Part shown: one piece after another, positions 48,065 through 59,697 of the stretch
Position numbering within the stretch: the stretch's first letter is position 1
Layout of the letters: each line of letters starts with the position of its first letter
DNA from: Ehretia macrophylla
Taxonomy: Eukaryota > Streptophyta > Magnoliopsida > Boraginales > Ehretiaceae
Length of the DNA: 64,000 nt
Assembly: GCA_037974665.1 (NCBI GenBank)
Contig: CM075773.1
Location: 49,633,917-49,697,916, forward strand
Reading direction: 5' to 3'
The notes under the pieces: model-generated
Told to the model about the DNA's origin: nothing
Databases searched by the model: none
The model's input: only the letters and a program-made list of their open reading frames with translations
Translations under genes and position numbers: made by a program

Positions 48065-49407
48065 ATCATCAGAGAGTATCATGACTCTCCACTTGGAGGG
48101 CATTCAGGCATATTAAGAACATTTTAGCGCATTTCTTATGAATATTTTTGGAAGCACTTGTGACAAGATATGAAACATCATATTGATCAGTGTCGTACTT
48201 GCCAAGAAATGAAGACTTCTCATCTTAATCCAGCCAAATTATTGTAGCCCTTACCTATTCCCACCAAGGTTTGGGAAGACATTTTGATGGATATTATCAC
48301 TAGATTACCAAGCTCCGATAGAAAGACTATTATCATGGTTGTGGTGGATCGGCTCACAAAGTACGCTCACTTTATTGCCCTTTCCCATCCTATCATAGTT
48401 TGAAGGTTGCAACAATGTTTGCCTCAGAAATTTACCGTTTACATGTTCTACCCCGGACCATAGTAAGTGACCGAGATCCCTTGTTTCTCAGCTCATTTTG
48501 GCGAGAATTCTTTCGGCTCCAAGGCACTACCTTAGCTATGAGTAGTGCCTATCACCCTCAAAGCGATGGACAAACGGAGATTGTTAATCATGGATTGGAA
48601 CTTTATCTCCGTTGTTTCGTGGAAAACAGCCCCACTAAGTGGACAAAATTTATTCACTGGGTAGAATTCTGGTACAATTCGGCGTATCATAGATCTGCGG
48701 GTATGAGTCCTTTCCAAGCTCTCTATGGACGGCCGCCCTATCAATTACTACGCATTTACTGGGGTTAACTAAGAATGAAGCTGATGCTTCAGAATTAAGT
48801 CAGCGAGATGCTATTTTGACTCAGCTGCGTCAGAATTTGCAGAGAGCACAAGCTCGAATGAAATTGTATGCAAATAACCAGAGACATGAGGATATATTTT
48901 TTGAAGGAGATATGGTATGGGCTCGTCTACAACCCCATCATCAATTATCCGTTAGAGGTCCCTTCAATACCAAATTACATCGCCGTTTCTATGGTCCCTT
49001 TAAAATCATAAAAAATGGGATATGTGGCTTATAAATTGGAGCTTACAAACACTGCTAAGATACATCCGGTTTTCCACGTCTCAAAACTAAAGAAGTTTAA
49101 GGGTGATGCTTCAACACCAACAACCCCACTTCCGGTGCAATCTACTTCATCTTATCCAATTGAGCAGCCTGTTGCTATTTTGGCACACAGGTCTATCCAA
49201 CGTCAAGGCCAAATTATTAATCAAGTCCTAGTGCAATCGGAAGGACTATCGATGGAGGAAGCTACATGGGAAGATTCGGTGCACATTCAGAAGCTTGAGG
49301 ACAAGGTTCGTTTTTCAGGGCAGGGCATTGTAATGAATCCTGATGTTGAGCTGGACCAAGAAGATGCTGAGGTGGGAAATATACATGAGGCTGAGGTGTC
49401 TAAGTAG
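48065..49407 (+). pseudogene. Gypsy integrase remnant, unit B2
   Basis: Duplicate of the B1 integrase remnant with fewer stops. It reads Gly or Gln where B1 has stops in HEDIFFE-DMVW and YPIE-PVAIL. It retains [12 protein letters not shown] where B1 has [12 protein letters not shown], and [15 protein letters not shown] and YHPQSDGQTEIVNH of the catalytic core. Two frameshifts, near 48766 and near 49014, still separate the pieces. Confidence 0.85.
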
Positions 49408-49993
49408 CATGTTTGGGGGTGAAAAAAGTAATTGGGGAAAGGGATGCATGCCAAAAAGATTGCAAGTTACCTCACCGACTTTGTAACCAACTGAGCAACA
49501 AAATGCATATAAAAGAAGCATGGATCGTGTAGTGAGATCATCAGAAAAATATTATTCTTCTTGTTTAGTCATTTCTTTGGAGTTCCCAATTATCTAAAAA
49601 ATTGGCCATTTTTTGTAATTTTCAAGTTAAATTTAGTAATACAACCCATTCTTCTTCATCACTCCTTCTGTGCTCACTGCTTTTGTTGCTTTATACAACA
49701 ATGTGTTTCGTGATTTTACACATGGATTGAGATTTTAATCTTCTAATAATATAAGAATGTTATCAGAAGGTTAATGGTGATGAGATGATGATATAATTAT
49801 TTGATCTTCACATTCAATAATTTAGATTATTTTCATCGCAATTTGCATGTTAGTAGGAGATCTAAATCCTCCCTTATCTGGTTGGAAACTTTTCGGTTGC
49901 ATGTTATAAAGAAAAAAAAGGAAAATAAAATTTATGCCACAGTTGCTTGTGTATACACTGTACAAAAACCGGAAAGTCTTGACCAATTCAAAA

Positions 49994-50480
49994 GGAAAAA
50001 TCTCACATTTAGTCCCTATTGTTTGTAAAAAATTTCAATTTGGTCCTTATTATTTAAAATATTTCAATTTAGTCCCTATTATTTTTTTAAAAGTTTCAAT
50101 TTCATCACTATTGTTTAAAGTTTTTCAATTTTGTCCTTATTGTTTGCCAAAAGTTTCAGTTTCATCCTTATTATTTAAAAAAAAAATTCAAATTCGTCCC
50201 TATTGTTTCTTAGAAATTTTTAATTTAGTCCTTGAATAATAGGGTCGAATTTGAAACTTTAAAAAAATAATAGGGACAAAATTGAAACTTTTTAAAAATA
50301 ATAGGGACAAAATTAAAAATTTTTGATAAACAATAAGAACGAAATTGAGAAATTTTAAACAATAAAGAGGAAATTGAAATTTTTTTGCAAAAAAATAGAA
50401 ACTAAATTGAAACAAATAAAATAATAAAAACAAAACTAAAATAATTGGGTAATAATAGGGACTATTTGTGAAAATTTTCC
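49994..50480. mobile_element. MULE-type foldback MITE, unit B2
   Basis: Duplicate of 36186-36671, with AATTCAAAA again on both sides (49985-49993 and 50481-50489). The terminal GGG has become GG. Confidence 0.78.
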
Positions 50481-50719
50481 AATTCAAAACTCCAAATGAG
50501 GTCATGGATTATAAAAATGACGAATAGGGTAAAGAATCTTCCATATCATTACGCGTTATGGATTATCACTACAGTATTGTTTGTGAAATTAGATGGCGAC
50601 TTGTAATAGTAATAAAAGGAAAGAAAAAAAAAACACACACACATACACAGATGGTAACTAAGGTAGACACCGTAGACTACTGACATGCGCGAATGATGTC
50701 ACAAACACGGTAAGGCTTA

Positions 50720-51894
50720 GAGCTTGTTTGGAAGTGTTTTTGTTTTTTAGTTCTGTAAAATAATTTTTAATAATAGTTTTGAAAAACTATTTTTAAGAAC
50801 AAAAAAATAAAAAAATTGTTTGATTATAATTGTTTTTAGAACAAGTTTTTAAAAGAAAAAAACAGAAAATTCGTTTGGCAAAAATACTCTAAAAAACAGT
50901 TTTAAAAACATAAAAATAAAAAATCCGTTTGGGTGTCAAAAATAAAAACACATATTTTTTACTCATATATAACAAATTAATAAGTTACTAGATTTAAATG
51001 TTATGATCCTCCAACAGGTTTTTCTGCATAAGTACTAAAACTTATCAAATCCGAACAATATGCTATTCTGTATTTATCTTAAACAGACTTCCATAGTTGT
51101 GGAAAGCAAAATATATTGAGACACAACTCCAAATTTAAGTACCAGCTAACTAGTGAAGAGGTTGTAAGCATTCAATATATGTAAGAATTATCCAACAGGC
51201 AATAGATACCCACACAAATTAAGAAACAAAAAATAAATAATAACTAATGACTAATGGCCAAGTTAGAGGCATATGCAGGCTGTAGTCGAGTGAAAGCAGT
51301 CATGAAAGAGGCAACCCGCACAATGGCCAAACTAATAACTAATGAGAGAATAAAATCCTTCAGCAGATGCCTTGGAAAAAGACAAAAGAAAAAAAAAAAT
51401 CCTTCAGCAGATATAAGGAAGAAGAACAACAAAGAAGAGGAAAAAAATATCAGTTGTTAGTTGGAGGAAATTAGAGAAAAAAACCCTTCAGCAGATGCAA
51501 ATCATCAACATCTAAGATTAATTCCTCCCTCCACAAGGAAAAAAAAAAAAGAGTAGAAAGAAGAGCTGTGAATACGTTGTTAGTTGGAGGAAATAAGAAA
51601 GAGAAGATGGTGAGAGACTTCGGTAAAGTTAGTTTTAAAGTGTGTCATTGAAGATGATGTTATTTACGAAATTGCCATAAAAGAAAACTACTACTCCGCG
51701 TTTTTGTGTGTTTTGGGAACAAAACTTCAAAAAAACATGTTTTTTTAGTTCTCTATTTTCTGTTTTTGAGAACAGTATTTTGGAAACTGTTTTTTAGAAC
51801 AATTCTCCAAAACAACACTATCTAAACAATATTTTTTGTTTTTTTGTTTCTAAAAACAAAAAAACAGCTTTTAAAAACCATTCCAAACAGGCCC
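50720..51894. mobile_element. Long-TIR MITE, unit B2
   Basis: Duplicate of 36915-37966, about 120 bp longer. Part of the difference is core sequence near 51577-51645 that is missing from B1. Confidence 0.65.
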
Positions 51895-51931
51895 TATTTC
51901 ATATAATTCATATAATTTTATCTTCTTAATG

Positions 51932-52396
51932 AGAAATTTGCGAAAATGTTTTATTGTTTTACTAAAATTTTAAATTAGTTTCTATTGTATAAAATTAGTC
52001 AATTTAATTTTTATTAATTTTTAAAAAAAATTAAATTTGTTCTTATTATTGAAAATTAGTCAATTTAGTCAATATTATTTTTCAAAATATTTCATTTTAG
52101 TCATTGCCTATATTGACTAAATTGAAATTTTTTGAAAAATAGTATGGACTAAATTGAATTATTTCAAAAACAATAGGAACTAAAAGGGATTGACTAAAAT
52201 GATTTTTTTTGGAAAATAGTATGGACTAATTTGAATTATTTTAAAAATAATAGGAATTAAAAGGACTAATTTTTAATAAGCGGGACAAATTTAATTTTTT
52301 TTAGAAAAATAATAGGGATTAAATTAACTATTTTTCAATAATATGAACGAATTTGAATTTTGAAAAAACAATAGAAACTATTTGTACAATTTCCCC
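51932..52396. mobile_element. Second foldback MITE, unit B2
   Basis: Duplicate of 38009-38473 with the same inverted design. Confidence 0.55.
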
Positions 52397-53021
52397 TCCT
52401 CAAGTGGACAACAAATTCTATAATTATCATCATAGATCAACCCCAAGGTAGCTAATAGGAAGCTTGGAAGATCATTCACCACGACAAGGAACACCTAATG
52501 TTAGGTAGTGATCTATTATAATAAAAGATTTTAATTTCGAATTACGGTCTTGACTTCCATTGTTTAAGAAAAAAAAAAGGCAACATTTTCCTTTATTTAT
52601 CTGTTAAACGAAACAATTATTACTAAAGTGATGCCCCCAGGGCATATTTGTTTTTTTATTTATTTTATTCAAGAAATAATTAAATTATTTTAAATCACTT
52701 AAAATGTTATAAAAAAAAAAAAAAAAAAAAACACATTTATTATCAATTTACAAACATTGAGCCGAAGTAGTGATGCCAACGTAAAGGACTACAAAATCTG
52801 CCATTTAACATAGGGAACAAAGAACAATTAAAAGAATTCTTGCACTGATGCTCTTCTTTTCAACTAATAAACCATATATTTTTTTTGGTAAATACTAATA
52901 AACCACAGGTCCACATGAATCATCTACTACTAAGTGGTCAACGCATAGCCAAATACAATGCCAACTTGTGATGAAAACATATATTATTTTTGGAGCTCAC
53001 AATTAAAGAATCGAAATGAGC

Positions 53022-54073
53022 TTACGAAAAAATTTGAAGATAGAGGCAAATGTATGTTCGCCAACGAAGCTCTGTTTTCATGCCTTCTTGACTCAAATCA
53101 TTTTGTTTGGAAAAATACTTCAGCTGCTCAATGGAGCAATACCCTATCCATTGTCCCAAAAACAAGAACAGCCAATTGATGTCCCTTTTCTTGATCTCAA
53201 TTATGGGGACTATGTATTCATATTTCTGACAAGAATTGCAGGGCGGTGGCGTAGGGTGCTCCCAGTAAGATGGATCCATTCCACCCATTTTGTTCTCATA
53301 GTTCTTATGAATGAACTTCGTAACCTCTTTGAACTTTTCCGATAAACTGTAATGGATATTGTATGTAGTTCCACAGTTCTTGCATTGGACCTACCCGTGA
53401 ATGATGCGTATCCCCTCACGCCCCATGAAGCCCAAGCCGTGTACTTTTGCACGGCGATTAGTAGCCCATCGGTGTGGTGCCCTTATCGGCTCCTTCTTTT
53501 GATTTGCAGCCGCGGATGGTGGCAGAAACAGTTGCCGCAGCCTTTCCAGACGCGATAGTAATGTTGAACTTAGAGTTGGAACTACTGATGGCCGCCCTTC
53601 TTGGGCCAATTGTGATGGCACATCACCTGCAATGCGTTGTTGATACAATGCAGTGGAGCGTTGTTGATACATTTCTTGATCAGAACTTGGATAGATTCTT
53701 GGTGTTGCATGCAAGCTTGGTCCTAGTGTCAATTGTAGGTTGAGAGCCGCATGCTGTGGCTGGGGTGGTGGCGGCGGCGGCGGCGGCATTGCTGGTTATT
53801 TGAAATTGGTGGTGGTTGTCGCGATGGGTGGTGGTCAGATAACTTTCGGTGTGGTGCCCTTGATGGCACATCACGTGAAAAGTGTTGTTGATACATTGGT
53901 TGAGAATGGGGATAAATTCTTGGTGTTGAATGCAGGCTTGGTCCTAGTAGGTTGAGGGGAGGTGCTGCAGTAGACAATGGTGGTCGTTGCCGCGCTGGGT
54001 GGTGGTCAGATATGGTTAATTGGTGGTGTTCTTGGTTGTTTTCTTGGAGCCAATTAGATATGTTTCGCTTCAT
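53022..54073 (-). pseudogene. DUF7086-like gene with native promoter but two lesions, unit B2
   Basis: This copy has the full 5' end: an ATG read from 54073 (MKRNISNWLQENNQEHHQLT) followed by the same Pro/Gln-rich N-terminus as B1. In the CGG/CCG run near 53788-53791 it has lost one T relative to B1, so the frame shifts from the poly-Pro run into Arg/His. Further on, a TGG (Trp) codon is TAG at 53393-53391, just before the first Cys pair of the DUF7086 region. The C-terminal part stays open after that (53288-53022). It cannot make the conserved domain from its own start. Confidence 0.8.
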
Positions 54074-54125
54074 GGCGATGAAATTTTTTCAGGAATGAGA
54101 GAGGGTTGAGTTGGAGAAAAGGCTG

Positions 54126-54135
54126 CTATTTATAG
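54126..54135 (-). promoter_or_regulatory. TATA box of the DUF7086-like gene
   Basis: Read on the minus strand, CTATAAATAG lies 53 bp before the ATG at 54073. It belongs to the B2 copy only; B1 has no counterpart. Confidence 0.6.
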
Positions 54136-55352
54136 TTTTTTTTTTAGGCGATTAGATATCTTTCGTTTCTGAATTCAAATAAAAAAATCTCATTTGATAT
54201 ACTAAACCTTACCAAGCAAGTGTTGGAAAAATTACGTACTCGCCAGGCAATAATGAGAAATAAAGGATAACTCGGTGTATAAAATTATTACTATGTACAG
54301 AGTTGTGAAAGGGTCAAATTTATTTAAGAGTCGGTTATAGATGATTTTATTTTACATTTTACAAGTAATTAAAACAATATTTTTAATTGGTGGACGTATC
54401 AATGTCCTCATATATCAATCAAAACATGTATATAAAGCTCAGCTAAGCCAACTGATTGAACATAATCAAGATCTTCTTTTCAGTTACCACAAAATTGTAC
54501 AGTACTATTTGATGATAATCCGTGCACAACAACATCGAAACTACAGCAAACTAGTGATATTTCATCCTCCAAGGGTGTCGAGATCTTCAATAAAATAAAG
54601 TTATGAATTTAATTTGTTCGAGCATCTAAATGCTATTCAGGTGTCGTAGTACCTCCATCACTGTTAGGAGTCAAAGATGCTGTTGAAAACTGCAACGCGA
54701 GTGCCTCATCTCTATTTAGCTACTTATACTATGTTTTTTGGACATAATAAAATGGTAATTATGATTTTGCAAAAAAAAGAAGAAAAACGTAGTTTTTTGA
54801 CCGAGTGTTTCTCATTGGCATGAGCATTCATCTCTCTCATGTCCAAAGTCGTTACCTTAAGAGGGATCCGAAATGCCAAAGACAAATTTGCATCTTGATT
54901 CTACGATAAAAAATAAAAATCATAATTTTTTAACTGAGTGTTAGTAGTAATTGGAAAATATAGTAAATTGCACTAGACCTCCTTATGGTAAGGCTTAACT
55001 GCACGCAACTCCCTATGGTCCAAAAATCCCTTCCAAACCCTCCTATGGTCATTAAAAAATACATATAACCCTCTCTGCCATCAAATAATCCGTTAAATTT
55101 AATGGAAGTGAGTTTTTTTTTTATTGATTTTCAACTAATTTTACAATAAATTAATTATAATATTTGACCAAATTACCCCTTATTAAAAAATAAATAAACA
55201 AAATTAAAAAAATAAAAATAAAGTAAAAACACTCATCTTCTCCTCCACCCCCCACCAAAACAACACAAAAATTGCCATCCTACCCCCCCAAACCCAAACC
55301 CAAACCCAAACCCAAACCCCTAAGAGTATAAAAGTCTTTTTACATTTTCAAG
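54136..55352. other. Spacer with short repeat motifs
   Basis: No gene recognised. Bases 54958-55110 carry repeated CCTATGGTC-type motifs that look like a degenerate plant repeat. Bases 55288-55320 are a CCCAAA hexamer run. The 85-codon frame at 54341-54598 has no recognisable domain. Confidence 0.5.
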
Positions 55353-55755
55353 TGAAACTAAATGAAGTCTTTATCTTATTACGTAATATTAATTATGTAA
55401 ATCTAACGATGTTATTTATTTTGTGTTTTTAATTCATAAGAGGAATTTGACAAAGATTATGCTATTTGTTGGTTATTAATTTTTATTTTTTTTGGAACTT
55501 GGACTGACAAATAGGTGAAAATTCTGTAGACATGCAATTTATCCATGTCAATTGTATGAATAAAAAATATTTTAAAATCAATAAAGAATTGTATCAATTG
55601 AATCACTACCAACGCGCAAAATACTGTATTATCTCTCCTTTTTTTTTGGGTGTCAGGAAGAGCCATATGTGTATATATATTATCAAAGGTATCGACTAAT
55701 ATGTACAAGCAAAAATAATTCTATTGAAAGGTTACAAGTCAAAGTGGGAGGGATC
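55353..55755 (+). repeat. Fragment of the left edge of unit B without the Copia insertion
   Basis: It matches 26229-26671 (with small gaps) and departs from it exactly at the base where the Copia LTR begins (after GGGAGGGATC). It therefore looks like an unfilled target site. It also carries the stretch that B2 lacks. Confidence 0.8.
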
Positions 55756-55756
55756 C

Positions 55757-55842
55757 GATCTTAATTGCTCTAACATCCAATCTATTATATGGTTGGATCT
55801 TAATTGCTCTAACATCCAATCTATATATTACATGGTTGACAT
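55757..55842 (+). repeat. Two-unit tandem repeat of about 40 bp
   Basis: GATCTTAATTGCTCTAACAT followed by CCAATCTAT occurs at 55757 and again at 55796, each followed by ATGGTTG. Confidence 0.85.
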
Positions 55843-56440
55843 ATTCCGCTACTGAAGTACTAAACTTTTGAGTTTGTTTTTTTTTTTTTGTGTTAAGGAA
55901 GTAAGTATATTTATTTCATTTCTACAAATCTCAAACAAAACATAGGTTTTTGCATCTCTTACCTATCCATTCAAAACCTCAATATTTCACTTTTTACAAA
56001 TTTTTATATTCAAGTTTGGGTTGTAATTCAATAAGTTAGAATTGACATTAATTTTCTCACGGAGGGTGAGTTTCACAAGTGTGTATATGTTAGTTTGAAT
56101 TGATGGACGAATTTTTCATGAAAAAATATTGTTATTCAATCAGTTTAAACTTAAACTAGTCACACTTTTCTACCTAAATTTTGGAGACTGTCAAGTGAAC
56201 TTCACTACCAGCCCATCCAGAAGCGCGATATAATAATCTTTAGATCAAGACAAAGTGTTAAACATTCCACAAAGAAATTACATTTAACATGGTTACATCA
56301 CGGAATTTAAAATTTTGAATAGATTCAATATAACTTTATTTAGAATAAATTCTTCATCATAAAATAAATACATTTAACTATTACCCAAAAAACAAAAAAA
56401 CAAAAATGATGATATTGACTAGCATGTTGTCCTACTCCAC
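55843..56440. other. Spacer before copy A2
   Basis: No gene or element ends seen. It may be homologous to sequence left of base 1, which is outside the window. Confidence 0.5.
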
Positions 56441-58476
56441 GAACGTAGATTACTTTTTAATCATTCAAAATGTCTCCATGCTTTTCATATATATAGATTT
56501 TTTTTTCATGTATGTCTTCTTCAACTTAATATTGTCTGTTAGTTATATACTTACTCAATCGAGAGATGGTTCTCGAAGATTACCCTAAACCTACAAGTAG
56601 GTAGACTGAAGAATATGAGAATGTTTGATTAAATTAGTTATCCCATCTACCATTATAATTATGTTTTATCACAATAATTTTTATTTTATTAATAAGATAT
56701 ATCATAAGATTAACTTTTTAAAAAATATATATTAAATTTAAGTTAAACTCGGTGCATAAGTAGAATTTCCTAAAAGTAAGCGATAATTTTTTGGGGAAAA
56801 CCCTACATTTTAAAGGAAAAATTAATATTGACATAAACAAATGGAAACTATTGTACTTTGTTAGTCACTCCGAGAAAAGTTTGATGGAAAAGGTTTTGGC
56901 AATGACCCTATATTGATAACGTTAGACTCGGTCAAGATGATGTTCTATATAGGTTAAACATAGGATATGCAATCAATTTGTAATGACGAGTTTTTCATTT
57001 TTTTGGGATAATTGAAGTTTAAGTCTGATTCGACCGTGATCACAATAAATTGTTATTCAATTATTTCATTTAATTTTAGGATGTAATTTGTAATGACGAC
57101 TTTAATCACTGTAATAAAAATATTTTCTTCCAACATGGAATAAAGCAACACCCATCCTAAAAAAAAACTCATTCGATAAAGGTACAAGGCTCTAATTTTG
57201 TGCGTAAAAAATTTGGACAAACAAACAGAGATGCGAAGCGCATTGAATAGCTTCGTAAAGCCCGTGAATCTCATTACGTAAAAAGTATCCCATTACTTTT
57301 GGTTTGTAATCTTGAGAATTTTGCTATAGTGGCCAGTGTGAACTAAGAAATCGAAGTAATTTCTGATCAAGTTACAGTAAGCAAAGATCTATTGAAAATC
57401 AAGCTAAGACCATTGAATTCATTTCTTTTCCATTAGCTCCAAATTTCAAAAACTTTTTGTTCAAACTAGAATTTCATGGTCGACGTGGTGATTATCAACA
57501 TTCAAGCGACGACCTTTGAATTCTCATTTCTTTCGATGTATTGATTTTACTGTAAATTTCATTGTATTTCTTCTAGAGTAATCAAAACTTTTGTACTGTC
57601 AAGATAGAATTCAATGAATTTTTACTTATGGTTGAAAATGATAAATAAATATAATAAAATAAAAAATTACTGCAATAAATTTACATAAACTCTACTTTCC
57701 ATGTTATTAGTTAGGAAACACTTTTTATTTGTTGATTGGATTTTACGTATTCCAACTAATATAGAGACTGAGTGGAAGTCGGTATTGGCAAAACTTCTAT
57801 TATCTATGAACACCTTTTCTTTCAATAAAAAAGAAATACATATAATGAACTCCTCGCATATAGTTTAAACTTTTTTAGATAATATGATAATTTAATATAA
57901 TATCAGCCTAGATTGCCAAATGGTTTTGAATTCAAGTCTTGTTACCACTCGCTTAAAAATACCAAAGTTGCTCATATCCCCCGAAAAGGATAACTTGCTC
58001 TTTGTTATACTCCATGCTATTAATAGAATCTTGATTATGTTTATACGTAATGAGAAAATTTTTACACTAACACAAACTAGTGAAGACTAAGGGACAAGAT
58101 TGAAATACTCAGACAAAATCTCATAGACATAGAACTGACAAAGATAACGATTCTTGATAGAACTTAATGGTATTAATCAAATCTATATAACCGACCCCTT
58201 AATAGTTTCCTATCTTAGGATAAATATATTTTCAACTATTCCAACAGAAAAGGACAAGTCTTCTCTCAAAACGTTCCACCACCGGATTCCATATCGCCTT
58301 AGACTATAAACAATAATATCTATTTGAATGTTATGTTACAACCAATATTGATAAACAACAGAAGCCGAAAACTCTCGCTAAGCACGAAATTTTACAAAAG
58401 GTCCATGTATTTCGAAAAATATTAGTGAACCATGATGATTGAAAATTTAGGCTACAACTTCTCCAAAGCTCTTAAT

Positions 58477-58972
58477 TTACTCTTCAGGAATGCTTTGAAG
58501 CAAGCAATCACTGTTGTTGCTTGGAGAAATAACACTCACACGATGACTTGGTACTTTGATGAGCTCCTGAGCCACATCTTTGAATTCAAGAAATCTTCCA
58601 GCTTTGCATTTCGATAGCAGTTGTGCAGCTTCTTCTTTTTTCATCAAAATTTTGACTTTCAGCCTACTGTTGTCGGTAACATAACCATTAATGGCTATGT
58701 TACGTTGAGCTGAATGAGGTTTTTCCGGTGTTCTTGCTGAAACACGTGGCTGTACTCCTTGCTTATCGCATTTTGGGTCAAAACCATTCTCATTTCCTTC
58801 TTTGTGAAGTAAGGTTTCTGATTCGAACTTCACTCTTTTCTTTTGTTTGACAGAATTAGCTGTAGGCTTGATCTTATCCAACTCATGATCAGTGGATACG
58901 CAATCTTGAACCTTTGATTTCATTGCTTTGTTTTTTTCCACCAAAGCTCTTCAAAAAGCCCAACATTTTGCC
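58477..58972 (-). pseudogene. Small uncharacterised plant protein, frameshifted copy A2
   Basis: Duplicate of the 165-aa gene at 2035-2532. The original ATG is still present (read from 58972), but an A-run after codon 13 has seven A instead of six, so the frame shifts. The rest is open and nearly identical. The next in-frame ATG, inside MKSKVQDC, could give a protein about 18 residues shorter that keeps the conserved C-terminal block, so loss of function is likely but not certain. Confidence 0.6.
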
Positions 58973-59035
58973 CATATTAATTTAGCTCGTGCAAGCACAG
59001 AATGGTTTTATTTGTTTACTTTTTTGCAGTAGGGT

Positions 59036-59107
59036 GGTTGGTTTGGGGAGGGGAGGGGAGGGGAGGGGGGGGGGGGGGGTGGTGAGAGTGGGGGGTGGGT
59101 GGGGGCT
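59036..59107 (+). repeat. Expanded G-tract, copy A2
   Basis: Repeated GGGGA units, then a run of about 16 G, then GTGGTGAGAGTGGGGGG. The matching site in A1 (2587-2616) is about 40 bp shorter. Confidence 0.9.
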
Positions 59108-59439
59108 GTCGGATTTGTGACTTTAAGATGGTTTGATGCGCGGCATTCTTGCTAATTAAGTGGGAACTATTTTGAGGTTTGTGACTGGTGACTATGTAAA
59201 CGAATGGAAGTTTAAGAAGTGTGCATTTTGAAAATGATTTGATACACGAAAATAATATCAATTAAATATTTAATACTAAAAAATAATGTCTAATGCACAT
59301 ATTTGTCGAATTAGCTAATAAATATCTAAAAAGATTGTTCAAAGTAAACCTAAAAGTTATTACAGTCTGATTGTAATATAGTTTTATAATATCATAACAG
59401 TAAAAAAGTTATAACTTCTATTCCATTTCACCATCATTC

Positions 59440-59692
59440 GAAGATGAAGACAAAGACGAAGACGATGAACACTGTTGTTGTGCAGGAACAGGTAACCATG
59501 AAGCAAGTAATGCTAGTTGTGCTTGGACATCACGGAGCTGTGATTAATTTTCTTGTTGGAGTTCGTAGTATGCCTCGTTCTGCTTATCCAACTTCTCTTG
59601 CAGATTGTGGTACGCCTCGTTATTCTTTTCTAGGTTGTCTTATAGCTTGCAGTACGCCTCGTTGTTTTGTTCCAGCTTGCTTTCCAAAGATG
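59440..59692 (-). pseudogene. CACTA transposase C-terminal coiled coil, copy A2
   Basis: Duplicate of 5270-5528 (minus strand), with the same LQ-KLE-NN coiled-coil relic. It is cut at its 5' side by the solo LTR. Confidence 0.6.
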
Positions 59693-59697
59693 CTATG

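Larger units (their letters stand above)
40131..54055 (+). repeat. Tandem duplication unit B2 (13.9 kb)
   Basis: Second copy of the 26094-40130 unit. Near its left end it lacks about 217 bp present in B1 (26227-26443). The order of content is the same. It ends where the DUF7086-like gene continues into its native 5' end and promoter, so B2's right flank is the original one. Confidence 0.93.

Noticed and set aside
54341..54598. Frame of 85 codons in the spacer
   Set aside because: It has no recognisable domain and no promoter, in AT-rich DNA where such a length is unremarkable.
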